DNA of 56,126 bases, taken from contig JBBQQC010000022.1 of the NCBI GenBank assembly GCA_038216465.1, forward strand, positions 1 to 56,126. The letters run 5' to 3'. The notes below the pieces were generated by a model, which was not told the DNA's origin, did not search any database, and was given only the letters and a program-made list of their open reading frames with translations. This DNA is from JACCZX01 sp038216465. GTDB lineage: Bacteria > Pseudomonadota > Gammaproteobacteria > Burkholderiales > Burkholderiaceae_F. Each line of letters opens with the position of its first letter. Position 1 is the stretch's first letter. Shown here in pieces: positions 27,450 to 37,268 of the stretch. Made by a program: the position numbers and the translations under genes.

Positions 27450-27451
27450 GG

Positions 27452-29965
<2,514 letters not shown>

Positions 29966-29988
29966 CTCTATTCCTGAAAGTGAGTTCG

Positions 29989-30019
29989 AAAAAACTACGG
30001 CGGCACATGTGTGCCGCCG
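29989..30019 (-). terminator. Rho-independent terminator after the basic hemerythrin gene
   Basis: A perfect 10-bp stem (29998-30007 with 30010-30019) is followed on the minus strand by TAG and then six T (29989-29994). It lies 22 nt past the stop of the hemerythrin gene 30041-30601. It insulates catalase from that gene. Confidence 0.88.
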
Positions 30020-30040
30020 CTGTAGGTCAACCTGCGTGAT

Positions 30041-30601
30041 CTAAGCAAGGCCTTTTTCTTGCATGATTTGAGCCTTGCGCTGCGCAATCTGTTCACCCAA
30101 GGAAATCGTTTCCAATTTCGCCTTGCGAGCTTTCGGAAACATTTCGCCTTCCTCTTCCTGAACATGATGATCGATGTATTCGCCCAGTACCTTGACCTTG
30201 GCGTCGAAGTGGTCGTCCGACGGCGACGAGCCTTCGATCTGAGCGATCAGATCTTTGGCGCTGGCGTGTTCGACGTCGGCCTCATCGACCAAGTCGGGTT
30301 CGTTGAACGCTTTGCGAGCCGCGGGATAGAAAATTTCCTCCTCGGCGGTCGCATGCGCGGACAGCTCGCCGCATATCACCGTGGCCAACTGCTGCTTTTC
30401 CTTATCTCCGGCGTCACCTTGAGCAAGGCGGTCGTACTGCTTGAACAATTTCTTGACGCGTGCGTGATCGGCGGTCAATTGTGTAATCGCCTCGGTCGGC
30501 GGCATCTTGCCGTTTGAAGACTGCTTGCGCGCAGCTAAGCCTGCCCTCTTCCGGGCGGGTTGTTTCGAAGCTGATTTCTTTGCTGACTTCTTGGTTGCCA
30601 T
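30041..30601 (-). CDS. Hemerythrin-domain protein with histone-like basic tail
   Basis: The 186-residue protein has a Lys/Ala/Arg-rich N-terminus of about 32 residues (MATKKSAKKSASKQPARKRA), then a hemerythrin domain: ADHARVKKLF, HATAEEEIFYPAA, VEHASAKDLI and HHVQEEEGEMFP. It is a paralogue of the 26677-27159 protein, sharing its ligand motifs. The basic tail resembles H1-like nucleoid-binding tails and might tether the di-iron protein to DNA or another polyanion (inference). Terminators both upstream (30626-30654) and downstream (29989-30019) make it monocistronic. Confidence 0.93.
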   Translation of the reverse strand: MATKKSAKKSASKQPARKRAGLAARKQSSNGKMPPTEAITQLTADHARVKKLFKQYDRLAQGDAGDKEKQQLATVICGELSAHATAEEEIFYPAARKAFNEPDLVDEADVEHASAKDLIAQIEGSSPSDDHFDAKVKVLGEYIDHHVQEEEGEMFPKARKAKLETISLGEQIAQRKAQIMQEKGLA

Positions 30602-30625
30602 GGTTGCCTGCCTGTTCCATTCACG

Positions 30626-30654
30626 AAAAAAATAGGCCCCGCCTCGGCGGGGCC
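30626..30654 (-). terminator. Rho-independent terminator after the glycine-zipper gene
   Basis: A perfect 9-bp GC stem (GGCCCCGCC 30635-30643, GGCGGGGCC 30646-30654) is followed on the minus strand by TA and seven T (30626-30632). It ends the GlsB and glycine-zipper transcript. Confidence 0.92.
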
Positions 30655-30672
30655 ATTGGTTAACTACTGCTC

Positions 30673-31149
30673 TCAGTATTCTGTATCCCAGCCGGCGCGC
30701 GCTGAGCGTTTGGCCTTATCCCAAGCCAGGCGCGATTTGCCTTTGACGGTTTCATAGTCCTTGGCCAGCGAGTGCTCCACTTCTTCAAACTTTGCGCTGG
30801 CATTTCTCGCGCGAGCATCCGCACCTAGACGGTAGCTGGGCGCGTAGTCGTCATACGTCATGCCGCGTTCGAAATAGGGCTCACGCTCATAACGGCCGCG
30901 CCAATGCGTGTCGACAACGGTAGGATCAATGCTCTCTGCAACCGCTTTGCCCGCCAAGCCACCAGCAACTGCACCGATGGCGGCACCGACCACGGTACCA
31001 ACCGGTCCCGCAGCCAATGTTCCGGCTGCGGCTCCGGCCGCGATGCCGCCGGCTGCTGCGCCGACGCCGGTTCCAACGGGATGCGAACCGGGGGCACCGG
31101 TCAGCGGATCGCGATTGGCATCTTTCTTGTCAACAGTGTCTGGATTCAT
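30673..31149 (-). CDS. Glycine-zipper membrane-associated stress protein
   Basis: The 158-residue protein has a Gly/Ala-zipper segment at about 25-72 (GVGAAAGGIAAGAAAGTLAA, AIGAVAGGLAGKAVAE), which packs or inserts into membranes. A soluble charged part follows, with THWRGRYEREPYFERG and TYDDYAPSYRLG. Such proteins are common in Burkholderiales and often appear with stress genes, but their function is unknown. It is 21 nt downstream of the GlsB gene, in one operon ending at 30626-30654. Confidence 0.82.
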   Translation of the reverse strand: MNPDTVDKKDANRDPLTGAPGSHPVGTGVGAAAGGIAAGAAAGTLAAGPVGTVVGAAIGAVAGGLAGKAVAESIDPTVVDTHWRGRYEREPYFERGMTYDDYAPSYRLGADARARNASAKFEEVEHSLAKDYETVKGKSRLAWDKAKRSARAGWDTEY

Positions 31150-31170
31150 TACTCATCTCCTGAATAGTTA

Positions 31171-31440
31171 TCAACGCACTTTGCCACGACGAAACAGATT
31201 GACGATCGCAAGCAGGATAATTGCTCCGATCAGTGACACCACCAGGGCGCCGATACTGAATGCATCCTGATTGATGGTCGGTACGCCCACCAGCGGGCTG
31301 ATTAACCAGCCGCCGAGCAATGCGCCGACAATGCCCACTACGATGTTCAGAAAAATGCCTTGCTGCGCATCGGTCTTCATGATCATGCTGGCGACCCATC
31401 CGATCAGACCGCCGACTACGATCCAGATAATGAAATTCAT
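31171..31440 (-). CDS. GlsB/YeaQ/YmgE family membrane stress protein
   Basis: The 89-residue protein has three hydrophobic helices and the transglycosylase-associated (PF04226-type) pattern: MNFIIWIVVGGLIGWVAS, then GIFLNIVVGIVGALLGGWLI and SLIGAIILLAIVNLFRRG. It is an inner-membrane protein often induced in stationary phase or by general stress. A GAGAGGG ribosome site lies just before the ATG. First gene of a two-gene operon with the glycine-zipper protein. Confidence 0.93.
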   Translation of the reverse strand: MNFIIWIVVGGLIGWVASMIMKTDAQQGIFLNIVVGIVGALLGGWLISPLVGVPTINQDAFSIGALVVSLIGAIILLAIVNLFRRGKVR

Positions 31441-31538
31441 TTGGTTTCCCTCTCTTTGCTTCGATTATTCGGTCACAGCAGGGGTGTTAAAGCAATCGCC
31501 ATGCCTGTTGGGCCTGGTTTTGATTCGGGAGGTGCTGC

Positions 31539-32546
31539 GTGCGAACTGACCTCTGGGACACGGTCATCATCGGCGGCGGGCCGGCGGGACTATCGGCGGC
31601 TTTGCTGCTCGGGCGGTGCTGCCGGAGAGTATTGGTGTGTGACGCGGGGCGGCCCCGCAACTGGGCTGCGCATCGAATGCACGGATTCTTGACGCGTGAT
31701 GACATTGCTCCGTCTGAGTTCAGGTCAGCCGCGCTTGAAGAATTGAAGCGCTACGACAATGTCGAGCTATGGCATGGCGAGGTCACCGATGTCGCACGCG
31801 AGCCGGGTAATTCGTTTCGCGTTCGGCTCGACGACAATCGTTCCGAGCTCGCGCGCAAGCTGTTGATCGCCACCGGCGTCAAAGACCAGCTGCCCGCCCT
31901 GCCTCGCATCGAAGAATTCTGGGGCAAGAGCGTTCACCAATGTCCATACTGCGATGGATGGGAACTGCGTGACGCTCCGATTGCGGTGTATGGCAAGCGC
32001 ACTCGAGGTCTCGAAATGGCGCGTGCGATGACGGCCTGGACTTCTGATATCGCACTATGCAGCGACGGCCCGAGCGGATTGCAAGGCAGTGAGCGGGAAC
32101 ATCTTGCCAGCAACGGCATCGAGCTGATCGAAGATCGGATCGGCGAGCTGTCAGGCCACAACGGGCAACTCGAGGCCGTGCTTTTCGAGGGCGGTCGGCG
32201 GCTTGCACAACGCGCTCTTTTTTTCGACACGGCTTGCGCTTCGCAGACGCGAATTGCGCGCAAGCTGGGCTGCCAGCTGACGAGGAAAGGTGGGATCCGC
32301 TGCGGCCGTTACGAAGCGACCAGTGTTCCCGGTGTGTTCGTGGCGGGAAACCTGATCGATGACGTGCAGTTGGCGATCGTGGCCGCCGCCGAAGGTACGC
32401 GCGCTGCGTTCGGCATCAACAAATCGCTGACGCGCGAAGACTACGAAAAGCGGGCGACCGGTGTGCGCCGCGTCGAACATCCGCCGGTCGACGCCGCCGA
32501 TGTTGCCCGTCGCCGTCCCGATGTGACGGAAGCGCAGAAGACATGA
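31539..32546 (+). CDS. Thioredoxin-reductase-like NAD(P)/FAD oxidoreductase
   Basis: The 335-residue protein starts with an FAD loop (VIIGGGPAGLSAALLL, 9-24), carries a redox pair C135-P-Y-C138 in HQCPYCDGWE, and ends with VPGVFVAGNLIDDVQLAIVA, the second FAD contact. The layout matches TrxB-like enzymes without a fused domain. Its partner is unknown. Translation starts at GTG after GGGAGG at 31527-31532. The stop overlaps the DUF421 start by 4 nt (ATGA), so the two are one operon. Confidence 0.92.
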   Translation: MRTDLWDTVIIGGGPAGLSAALLLGRCCRRVLVCDAGRPRNWAAHRMHGFLTRDDIAPSEFRSAALEELKRYDNVELWHGEVTDVAREPGNSFRVRLDDNRSELARKLLIATGVKDQLPALPRIEEFWGKSVHQCPYCDGWELRDAPIAVYGKRTRGLEMARAMTAWTSDIALCSDGPSGLQGSEREHLASNGIELIEDRIGELSGHNGQLEAVLFEGGRRLAQRALFFDTACASQTRIARKLGCQLTRKGGIRCGRYEATSVPGVFVAGNLIDDVQLAIVAAAEGTRAAFGINKSLTREDYEKRATGVRRVEHPPVDAADVARRRPDVTEAQKT

Positions 32547-33031
32547 GCGAGTTTGCGCTTCAAGCCATCAAGGCGCTTGCGTACTACGTTGCCCTGATCG
32601 TGATCATGCGTCTCGCGGGCAAGCGACTGGCGGGTCAGACGACAACGTTCGACTTGATTGTTCTGATCACACTGGGTGTGGTGATTCAGAGCACGGCGCT
32701 ACAGGCGGGCTGGCCCAACGCAGTCGTGTTCGTCATCACGGTGTTCGCCGCTCATCTTGGTCTGGCGGCGTTATGTGCGCGCTCGACCTGGATCCGTCAT
32801 CTGGTGCGTGGCAAGCCGAGCGTGCTGGTGCGCGATGGACAGATCATCGAGAAAGCGTTGCAGCGCGAGGCTATCAGCCGCGATGAACTACAGGCGGGCT
32901 TGCGCAAGCTCGGCTACGACACGCCGCAGGCGGTGAAACTAGCGGTGCTCGAAGAAACGGGCCACATTTCGGCGGTGGCCGCCGATTCGTCAGAACCAGC
33001 CTCTATCACAGCGCAGCCGGCGCGCCATTGA
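32543..33031 (+). CDS. DUF421 (YetF-like) membrane protein
   Basis: The 162-residue protein has three hydrophobic helices (about 10-24, 38-55 and 60-80), then a cytosolic domain: VRGKPSVLVRDGQIIEKALQ, AISRDELQAGLRKLGYDTPQ and VKLAVLEETGHIS. This is the DUF421 family, poorly characterised membrane proteins often tied to envelope or sporulation stress in other phyla. It is translationally coupled to the flavoprotein upstream. Its end overlaps the convergent esterase gene by 26 nt. Confidence 0.9.
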   Translation: MSEFALQAIKALAYYVALIVIMRLAGKRLAGQTTTFDLIVLITLGVVIQSTALQAGWPNAVVFVITVFAAHLGLAALCARSTWIRHLVRGKPSVLVRDGQIIEKALQREAISRDELQAGLRKLGYDTPQAVKLAVLEETGHISAVAADSSEPASITAQPARH

Positions 33032-34157
33032 GGTGCGGGGCTGCGACGCTTTCCGGCGTCGTGTGCTGGTGAAAGAAATCGAGCATCGCTTGGGTCGCAT
33101 CAGGACCGCGCGCGTCGGCAAATGAGCCCTTCGCATCTCCGCCCGACCACGCGTGACCCGCGCCACGAATCTCCCATTGCTCGATTTGGCTCAGATCAGA
33201 TCGGTCGGTATAGCGCGTACGGCGATACGCGCGGTGGAGGTCAGTCGCCTCGATTGTCTGCGAGTTGGTCTGCAACGCCGCGCCGAGGTGAACGCCCGCG
33301 TAAGTCTCGACCGCGGCTTCAACCAACCGATCCGCGTTAACCGGGTTGACGGTGTGATCGGCGTCGCCGTGCAGCACGATCAATGGCACTGCCCGCGCAA
33401 CCGACGTTACGCGTGCTGCGGGCAGCGATCGGCCGCTTTTCATCGCGGCGAACGCCGACTGCACGTCGTGCGCAGCACCTACCGGCAGCCCCGAATGAAC
33501 TGCTGCTGCTGCAAACAAGTCGGGATACGCGTGCGCCATGATGGCGGCCATCGCGCCACCCGCCGATAGGCCTGCAACGTAGACACGACGCGCGTCAACC
33601 GGATGCGTTGCGATTATCTGCCGAACGATTCCAGCGATGATCGCCGGTTCACCGTGGTCCGCTTGCTGGTCGCCGGGACGAAACCAGTTCCAGCACCGGT
33701 TGGCGTTGGCAAGTTGAATCTGTTCCGGATAGGCCACGAGGCAACGCCGACTCTCGGCCCACCGGTTAGCTCGAGTACCCGTTGCAAAATCGTCGGGGTT
33801 TTGCGTGCATCCATGCAGCATGACGACAAGAGGAAGCACGCCAGTTGCGTGAGACGGAACGTATAACTTGTAGTTGCGCGCCCCTGCCGGTCCGGAAAAA
33901 CGCTCGTTCAGAAATTCGCCTGACGCCGCGGGCAAGGTTGCATCGCGAGGCGGCGCATGCACTTCATGCGACGGGAGCGGATCGAGGACTTCGACAGCCG
34001 GAACGTCGAAGTGCTTGGGGCGGGCGCCAACAGGATCGCGCGCGGGCTTGCCGCGCAACAATCCCTGAATAAAGCGTGTCGCTACGACGGGTCCACGCAT
34101 GCGGACCAGCTGTGTGGCCTGTCGCATCGCTTGCAGAAATGGTTTATCGACTTTCAA
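33006..34157 (-). CDS. PHB depolymerase family (LpqC-like) esterase
   Basis: The 383-residue protein has an alpha/beta-hydrolase domain of the poly(3-hydroxybutyrate) depolymerase/LpqC type: NYKLYVPSHATGVLPLVVML, HGCTQNPDDFATGT, the lipase box VAGLSAGGAMAA with nucleophile Ser, LIVLHGDADHTVNP with the acid, and GAGHAWSGGD with the base. An N-terminal 90-residue region is not conserved, and no signal peptide is seen, so intracellular PHB or ester hydrolysis is likelier than secreted polymer breakdown. The RHH gene lies immediately upstream (12 nt gap) in the same direction. Confidence 0.9.
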   Translation of the reverse strand: MKVDKPFLQAMRQATQLVRMRGPVVATRFIQGLLRGKPARDPVGARPKHFDVPAVEVLDPLPSHEVHAPPRDATLPAASGEFLNERFSGPAGARNYKLYVPSHATGVLPLVVMLHGCTQNPDDFATGTRANRWAESRRCLVAYPEQIQLANANRCWNWFRPGDQQADHGEPAIIAGIVRQIIATHPVDARRVYVAGLSAGGAMAAIMAHAYPDLFAAAAVHSGLPVGAAHDVQSAFAAMKSGRSLPAARVTSVARAVPLIVLHGDADHTVNPVNADRLVEAAVETYAGVHLGAALQTNSQTIEATDLHRAYRRTRYTDRSDLSQIEQWEIRGAGHAWSGGDAKGSFADARGPDATQAMLDFFHQHTTPESVAAPHLNGAPAAL

Positions 34158-34169
34158 ACTTCCTCCGCA

Positions 34170-34577
34170 TTACTTGATACGAGAAGCCAGTGCACGCTTA
34201 ACACCCGCACTTGCCTGCAGCGTGCCGAGAACGACAATCGACTCGATGGTCTTTAGTGCCAGCGCCGGCGTGACGTCTTCAGCAATGCTCGCCAGGCCCA
34301 GCACCTGGATCTGCAGCCGCTCGCCGCGCGCGCGCGCGGCTTCGAGATCGTTGCGCGAATAGTGATGAATCCCGAGCACGAGGCTGCGCCGGCTGACCGT
34401 CTGCCGAAGCGTCTCTGCGTGCGACGCGATCTGATTGCGAATCGCCGTGCGGATCACGTCGGTACGGTTGGAATAGAAGCCCTCGCGCACCAGCAAGTCC
34501 ATATGCCCGAGGTCGACATAGCCGACATTGACCGTGATCTTTTCGGAGTCAGCATGCTTGACGAGTTCGCGTGCCAT
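34170..34577 (-). CDS. Ribbon-helix-helix (CopG-like) transcriptional regulator
   Basis: The 135-residue protein begins MARELVKHADSEKITVNVGY; the strand ITVNVGYVDLG followed by FYSNRTDVIRTAIRNQIA is a ribbon-helix-helix DNA-binding fold at about 13-50. The rest is a helical domain with HHYSRNDLEAARARGERL. It sits 12 nt before the esterase gene and probably controls it and itself. A 10-bp direct repeat overlaps the start region. An alternative ATG at 34589 is within the repeat. Confidence 0.82.
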   Translation of the reverse strand: MARELVKHADSEKITVNVGYVDLGHMDLLVREGFYSNRTDVIRTAIRNQIASHAETLRQTVSRRSLVLGIHHYSRNDLEAARARGERLQIQVLGLASIAEDVTPALALKTIESIVVLGTLQASAGVKRALASRIK

Positions 34578-34578
34578 A

Positions 34579-34599
34579 AAACCATCCATAAACCATCCA
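34579..34599. promoter_or_regulatory. Two 10-bp direct repeats, 11-bp period: candidate RHH operator
   Basis: AAACCATCCA occurs at 34579-34588 and again at 34590-34599, so identical faces of the helix are about one turn apart. The element touches the start codon of the RHH regulator gene. RHH repressors commonly bind tandem sites spaced by one helical turn, so autorepression is a fair inference. Confidence 0.5.
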
Positions 34600-34740
34600 C
34601 TCAGATGGCGCAGATTAGCACAAAGTGCCGCGTTTGACCTGTCGCTGCAGCCACTCGGGGTCGAATCACCGGCGTCAAAGCGCGGGCGATGTCTGCCCCT
34701 ACAATGCCCCGCCCGGTACCCCATAGGGCCGGCTTAATCC

Positions 34741-35601
34741 ATGGCTTGCACCGAAACGATCTTTGAACCGTCAGTCCTACCCGGCCCAGGCTACGACCGC
34801 CTTCGTGCGACGCTGGTGGCGATTGCAATCGCGCTTGTCGCATTCCCGTCGGCGGCGCATGACACATGGCTGCAACCGCGCCGCGCGTCGGTGCTGCCGG
34901 GCACCATCGCGCAACTCGATCTGACCGGCGGCGACAGATTCGCGACGCCGCAGACCGCGCCCAAGCCGGAGCAGGTTGAAACTGCACGCGCGCGCTTGAA
35001 CGGCAAAACGATAGAAATTCGACCTGGTGCCCCAGAGAAAAAATCGCTCGAATTGCGCGTTGCGCTGCCGGAGGCCGGAATAGCGACGCTGTGGGTGTCG
35101 CTGGCACCGAGATCGATCGAGCTCAATCGAAAGCAGGTCCAGCATTATCTGGACGAGATCGATGCGCCATCTCTGCTGACCCAGGCCTGGTACGTGGGCA
35201 AAGGATCGAAGCCGTGGCGCGAGGTTTACAGCAAGCACGTAAAGACGTTCGTGCGGGTGGGGCGATCGGGTCGGCCGAAGGCGGATCGTTCCTGGAGCGA
35301 GCCGGTCGGACTTGCGCTCGAAATCGTGCCCGAGAAGGATCCGAGCTCGTTGCGTGCGGGCGATGAATTTCCGGTGCAGGTATTGAAGAACGGAAAACCA
35401 CTGGCCGACTTTTCCCTCGGAATAGTGCACGAGGGTCGAACCAACCGCGCATTCAAGAAGACGGACGCGGCCGGGCGCGTTGTGTTCAAGGTGGCGCGCG
35501 CGGGCCGCTGGCTACTGCGTGGAACCGACCTGCGGTCGTCGCAACGCGCCGGGATCGACTGGGAAAGTGACTTCACCACGCTATCTTTCGGGGTGCAGTA
35601 A
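34741..35601 (+). CDS. DUF4198 family exported protein
   Basis: The 286-residue protein has a hydrophobic export segment (LVAIAIALVAFPSAAHDTWL, about 22-42) that ends in the HDTWLQP motif typical of DUF4198 proteins right after cleavage. The later part has VLKNGKPLADFSLGIVHEGR then TDAAGRVVFKVARAGRWLLR, as in the family. DUF4198 proteins are periplasmic, and some are linked to nickel or cobalt uptake. The signal segment starts about 20 residues in, so the true start may lie downstream of the ATG. The next gene, DsbB, follows at once in the same frame, separated only by the TAA. Confidence 0.82.
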   Translation: MACTETIFEPSVLPGPGYDRLRATLVAIAIALVAFPSAAHDTWLQPRRASVLPGTIAQLDLTGGDRFATPQTAPKPEQVETARARLNGKTIEIRPGAPEKKSLELRVALPEAGIATLWVSLAPRSIELNRKQVQHYLDEIDAPSLLTQAWYVGKGSKPWREVYSKHVKTFVRVGRSGRPKADRSWSEPVGLALEIVPEKDPSSLRAGDEFPVQVLKNGKPLADFSLGIVHEGRTNRAFKKTDAAGRVVFKVARAGRWLLRGTDLRSSQRAGIDWESDFTTLSFGVQ

Positions 35602-35622
35602 CAGCAGCCTGACGAGGTCATC

Positions 35623-36126
35623 ACGAACAGCTTCTCCGCCCGCACCGCTTACATCGCGCTTGCCATTATTTCGTTTGCTCTGATCGGTGCCGCGTTGGTG
35701 CTGCAGCATGTCGTGGGACTCGACCCGTGCCCGCTTTGTATTTTTCAACGGATGGCGTACCTGACGCTGGCAGTGTTTGCACTGATCGCCGCGTGGCTGA
35801 GTCCCCGCGGATCGAGCCGCGCCGCTGGCGCGCTGGTGCTGGTATCCGCTCTGACTGGACTCGGCATTGCGGGTCGTCACGTATGGTTGCAAATGAATCC
35901 GCAGGGAATGTCTTGCGGCCCGGGTTTACAGGCAATGCTGGATAACTTCCCGCTGACGGAATTACTGCCGAAGGTATTTCGCGGCAGCGGGGATTGTTCC
36001 GAATCCACGTGGAGGCTGGTCGGGCTGACGATTGCCGATTGGTCATTATTGTGGTTCGCACTTTTGTCTGCTGCGATAATCTTTATCCTGTTCGCGCGCC
36101 GTTTTCAGCCGCTTATCAGGCGTTAG
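35623..36126 (+). CDS. dsbB: Disulfide bond formation protein DsbB, without a normal start codon
   Basis: The protein has the two DsbB Cys pairs: CPLC in GLDPCPLCIFQR, and a second pair in MSCGPGLQAML and GSGDCSE. It has four transmembrane helices and passes electrons from DsbA to quinone. The first helix (FSARTAYIALAIISFALIGA) lies upstream of every ATG, GTG or TTG in frame; the first such codon (TTG at 35692) would delete it. ACG at 35623, after GAGG at 35614-35617, is the best-placed start, one base from ATG. This suggests a mutated or misread start. It is preceded by DUF4198 in the same frame. Confidence 0.85.
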   Translation, partial: TNSFSARTAYIALAIISFALIGAALVLQHVVGLDPCPLCIFQRMAYLTLAVFALIAAWLSPRGSSRAAGALVLVSALTGLGIAGRHVWLQMNPQGMSCGPGLQAMLDNFPLTELLPKVFRGSGDCSESTWRLVGLTIADWSLLWFALLSAAIIFILFARRFQPLIRR

Positions 36127-36250
36127 CGGCTCTTACATCTAGCAACAATCCTCGCAGTTCGGAAAGAGACGGCCGTAGGCAGCACGCCTACGCTGCCGTT
36201 AACCGTCAAGCGTCACCGACGCTTAGTCAATAACCGAACCGGAGCGAGAG

Positions 36251-37182
36251 ATGAACATTGTTCTAAGAAAGGTCAGCGATTTTCGTTTGATTACGCTGGC
36301 CGTTGCGAGCGCGCTCGCGATTGCGTCGGCACATGCCGAGGCGGAAACGGGCGCGCGGCAAGCGAAGGCGCACAAGGGCGGTACCAGCAGTGTGCAACGC
36401 AGCCGCGGGGCCGACGGCGCAGTCGATGCAACGCGCACCAACCGCAGGGGCGGCGTAACCACTGTCGATCGCTTCAAGGACGGCAGCGGCACGACCGATG
36501 CGACGATCACCGGTCCGCGCGGCGGTGTGACGCGTGTCGATCGCACGCGTGGCGCAGATGGCCTTGTCGATAAGTCGGTCGCGGGGCCGCGGGGCCGCGT
36601 TACGACCACCGACCGCTCGCGCGGGAGCGATGGGTTGGTCGACAAGACGATCATGGGTCCAAAGGGCGGAGTCACGACCGTCGACCGTACACGGGGCGCC
36701 GACGGCGCGGTTGACAAGACAATCGTGGGTCCAAAGGGCGGTGTTACCACGGTCGATCGTTCGCGCGGCGCCGATGGTGTCATCGACAAGACGGTTACCG
36801 GGCCAAAGGGCAGGTGACGACCGTCGATCGTTCGCGCGGGGCGGATGGTGTTGTTGATGCCACAGTGACAGGCCCGAGAGGAAACAGCACGACGATCGAT
36901 CGTATTCGCGGTGCGGACGGCGCCGTAGACAGCACGCGCATACGCGCCAATGGCAGCACCACGACGGTTGACCGTGTACGCGGCGCCGATGGACTGACGG
37001 ACAAAACCATTGTCGGTCCGAAAGGCGGAGTCAGCACGGTGGATCGCTCGCGCGGCGCCGACGGCGCTGTTGATTCGGTCACCACCGGCCCCAGAGGCGG
37101 CACCACACTGGTGGATCGCAGCCGCAACGCGGACGGAACGATCAATCGCACGGTAACGACGACACCGCCACCCGCGAAATAG
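36251..37182 (+). pseudogene. Secreted 24-residue-repeat protein with an internal frameshift
   Basis: The protein begins with a signal peptide (about 1-29, ALAIASAHAEA) and then consists almost wholly of 24-residue repeats of the type RGADGxVDxTxxGPxGGVTTVDRS. Ten full units and a partial one end in TVTTTPPPAK. A frameshift near 36808-36813 in unit 6 stops the first part at 36817; the rest continues one frame away to 37182. The ten units measure 719 nt, exactly ten times 72 minus one, so a single missing base explains it. The DG-rich loops resemble calcium-binding or collagen-like repeats, but no family is certain. A strong terminator follows. Confidence 0.8.
36404..37122 (+). repeat. Ten tandem 72-bp units encoding a 24-residue repeat
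   Basis: Units are aligned by RGADG starts. Conserved positions are R1, D4, G5, D8, G12-P13, G15, T19-V-D and a final R/S/T. Units 4-6 are the closest copies; unit 1, unit 2 (KDGSGTT) and unit 8 (RIRANGS) are diverged. The total is one base short of a multiple of 72. Confidence 0.88.
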
Positions 37183-37203
37183 ATTCTCCCGGCAGTAGTT
37201 CGG

Positions 37204-37228
37204 AGCGCGACCGATCGCGCTTTTTTTT
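37204..37228 (+). terminator. Rho-independent terminator after the repeat-protein gene
   Basis: AGCGCGA (37204-37210) and TCGCGCT (37215-37221) form a 7-bp stem with a CCGA loop, followed by eight T (37221-37228). It ends the repeat-protein transcript 22 nt past its stop, and separates it from the downstream catabolic cluster. Confidence 0.93.
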
Positions 37229-37268
37229 GTCCGGTCCGGACACGCGGCGTGTTCTCTAAACTCGCGCG

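Noticed and set aside
36170..36196. Short hairpin (GTAGGC/GCCTAC) between DsbB and the repeat-protein gene as a terminator
   Set aside because: The stem is short and no T-run follows.
36404..37122. Possible CRISPR array because of regular 72-bp repeats
   Set aside because: The units are contiguous coding repeats without unique spacers and without cas genes.
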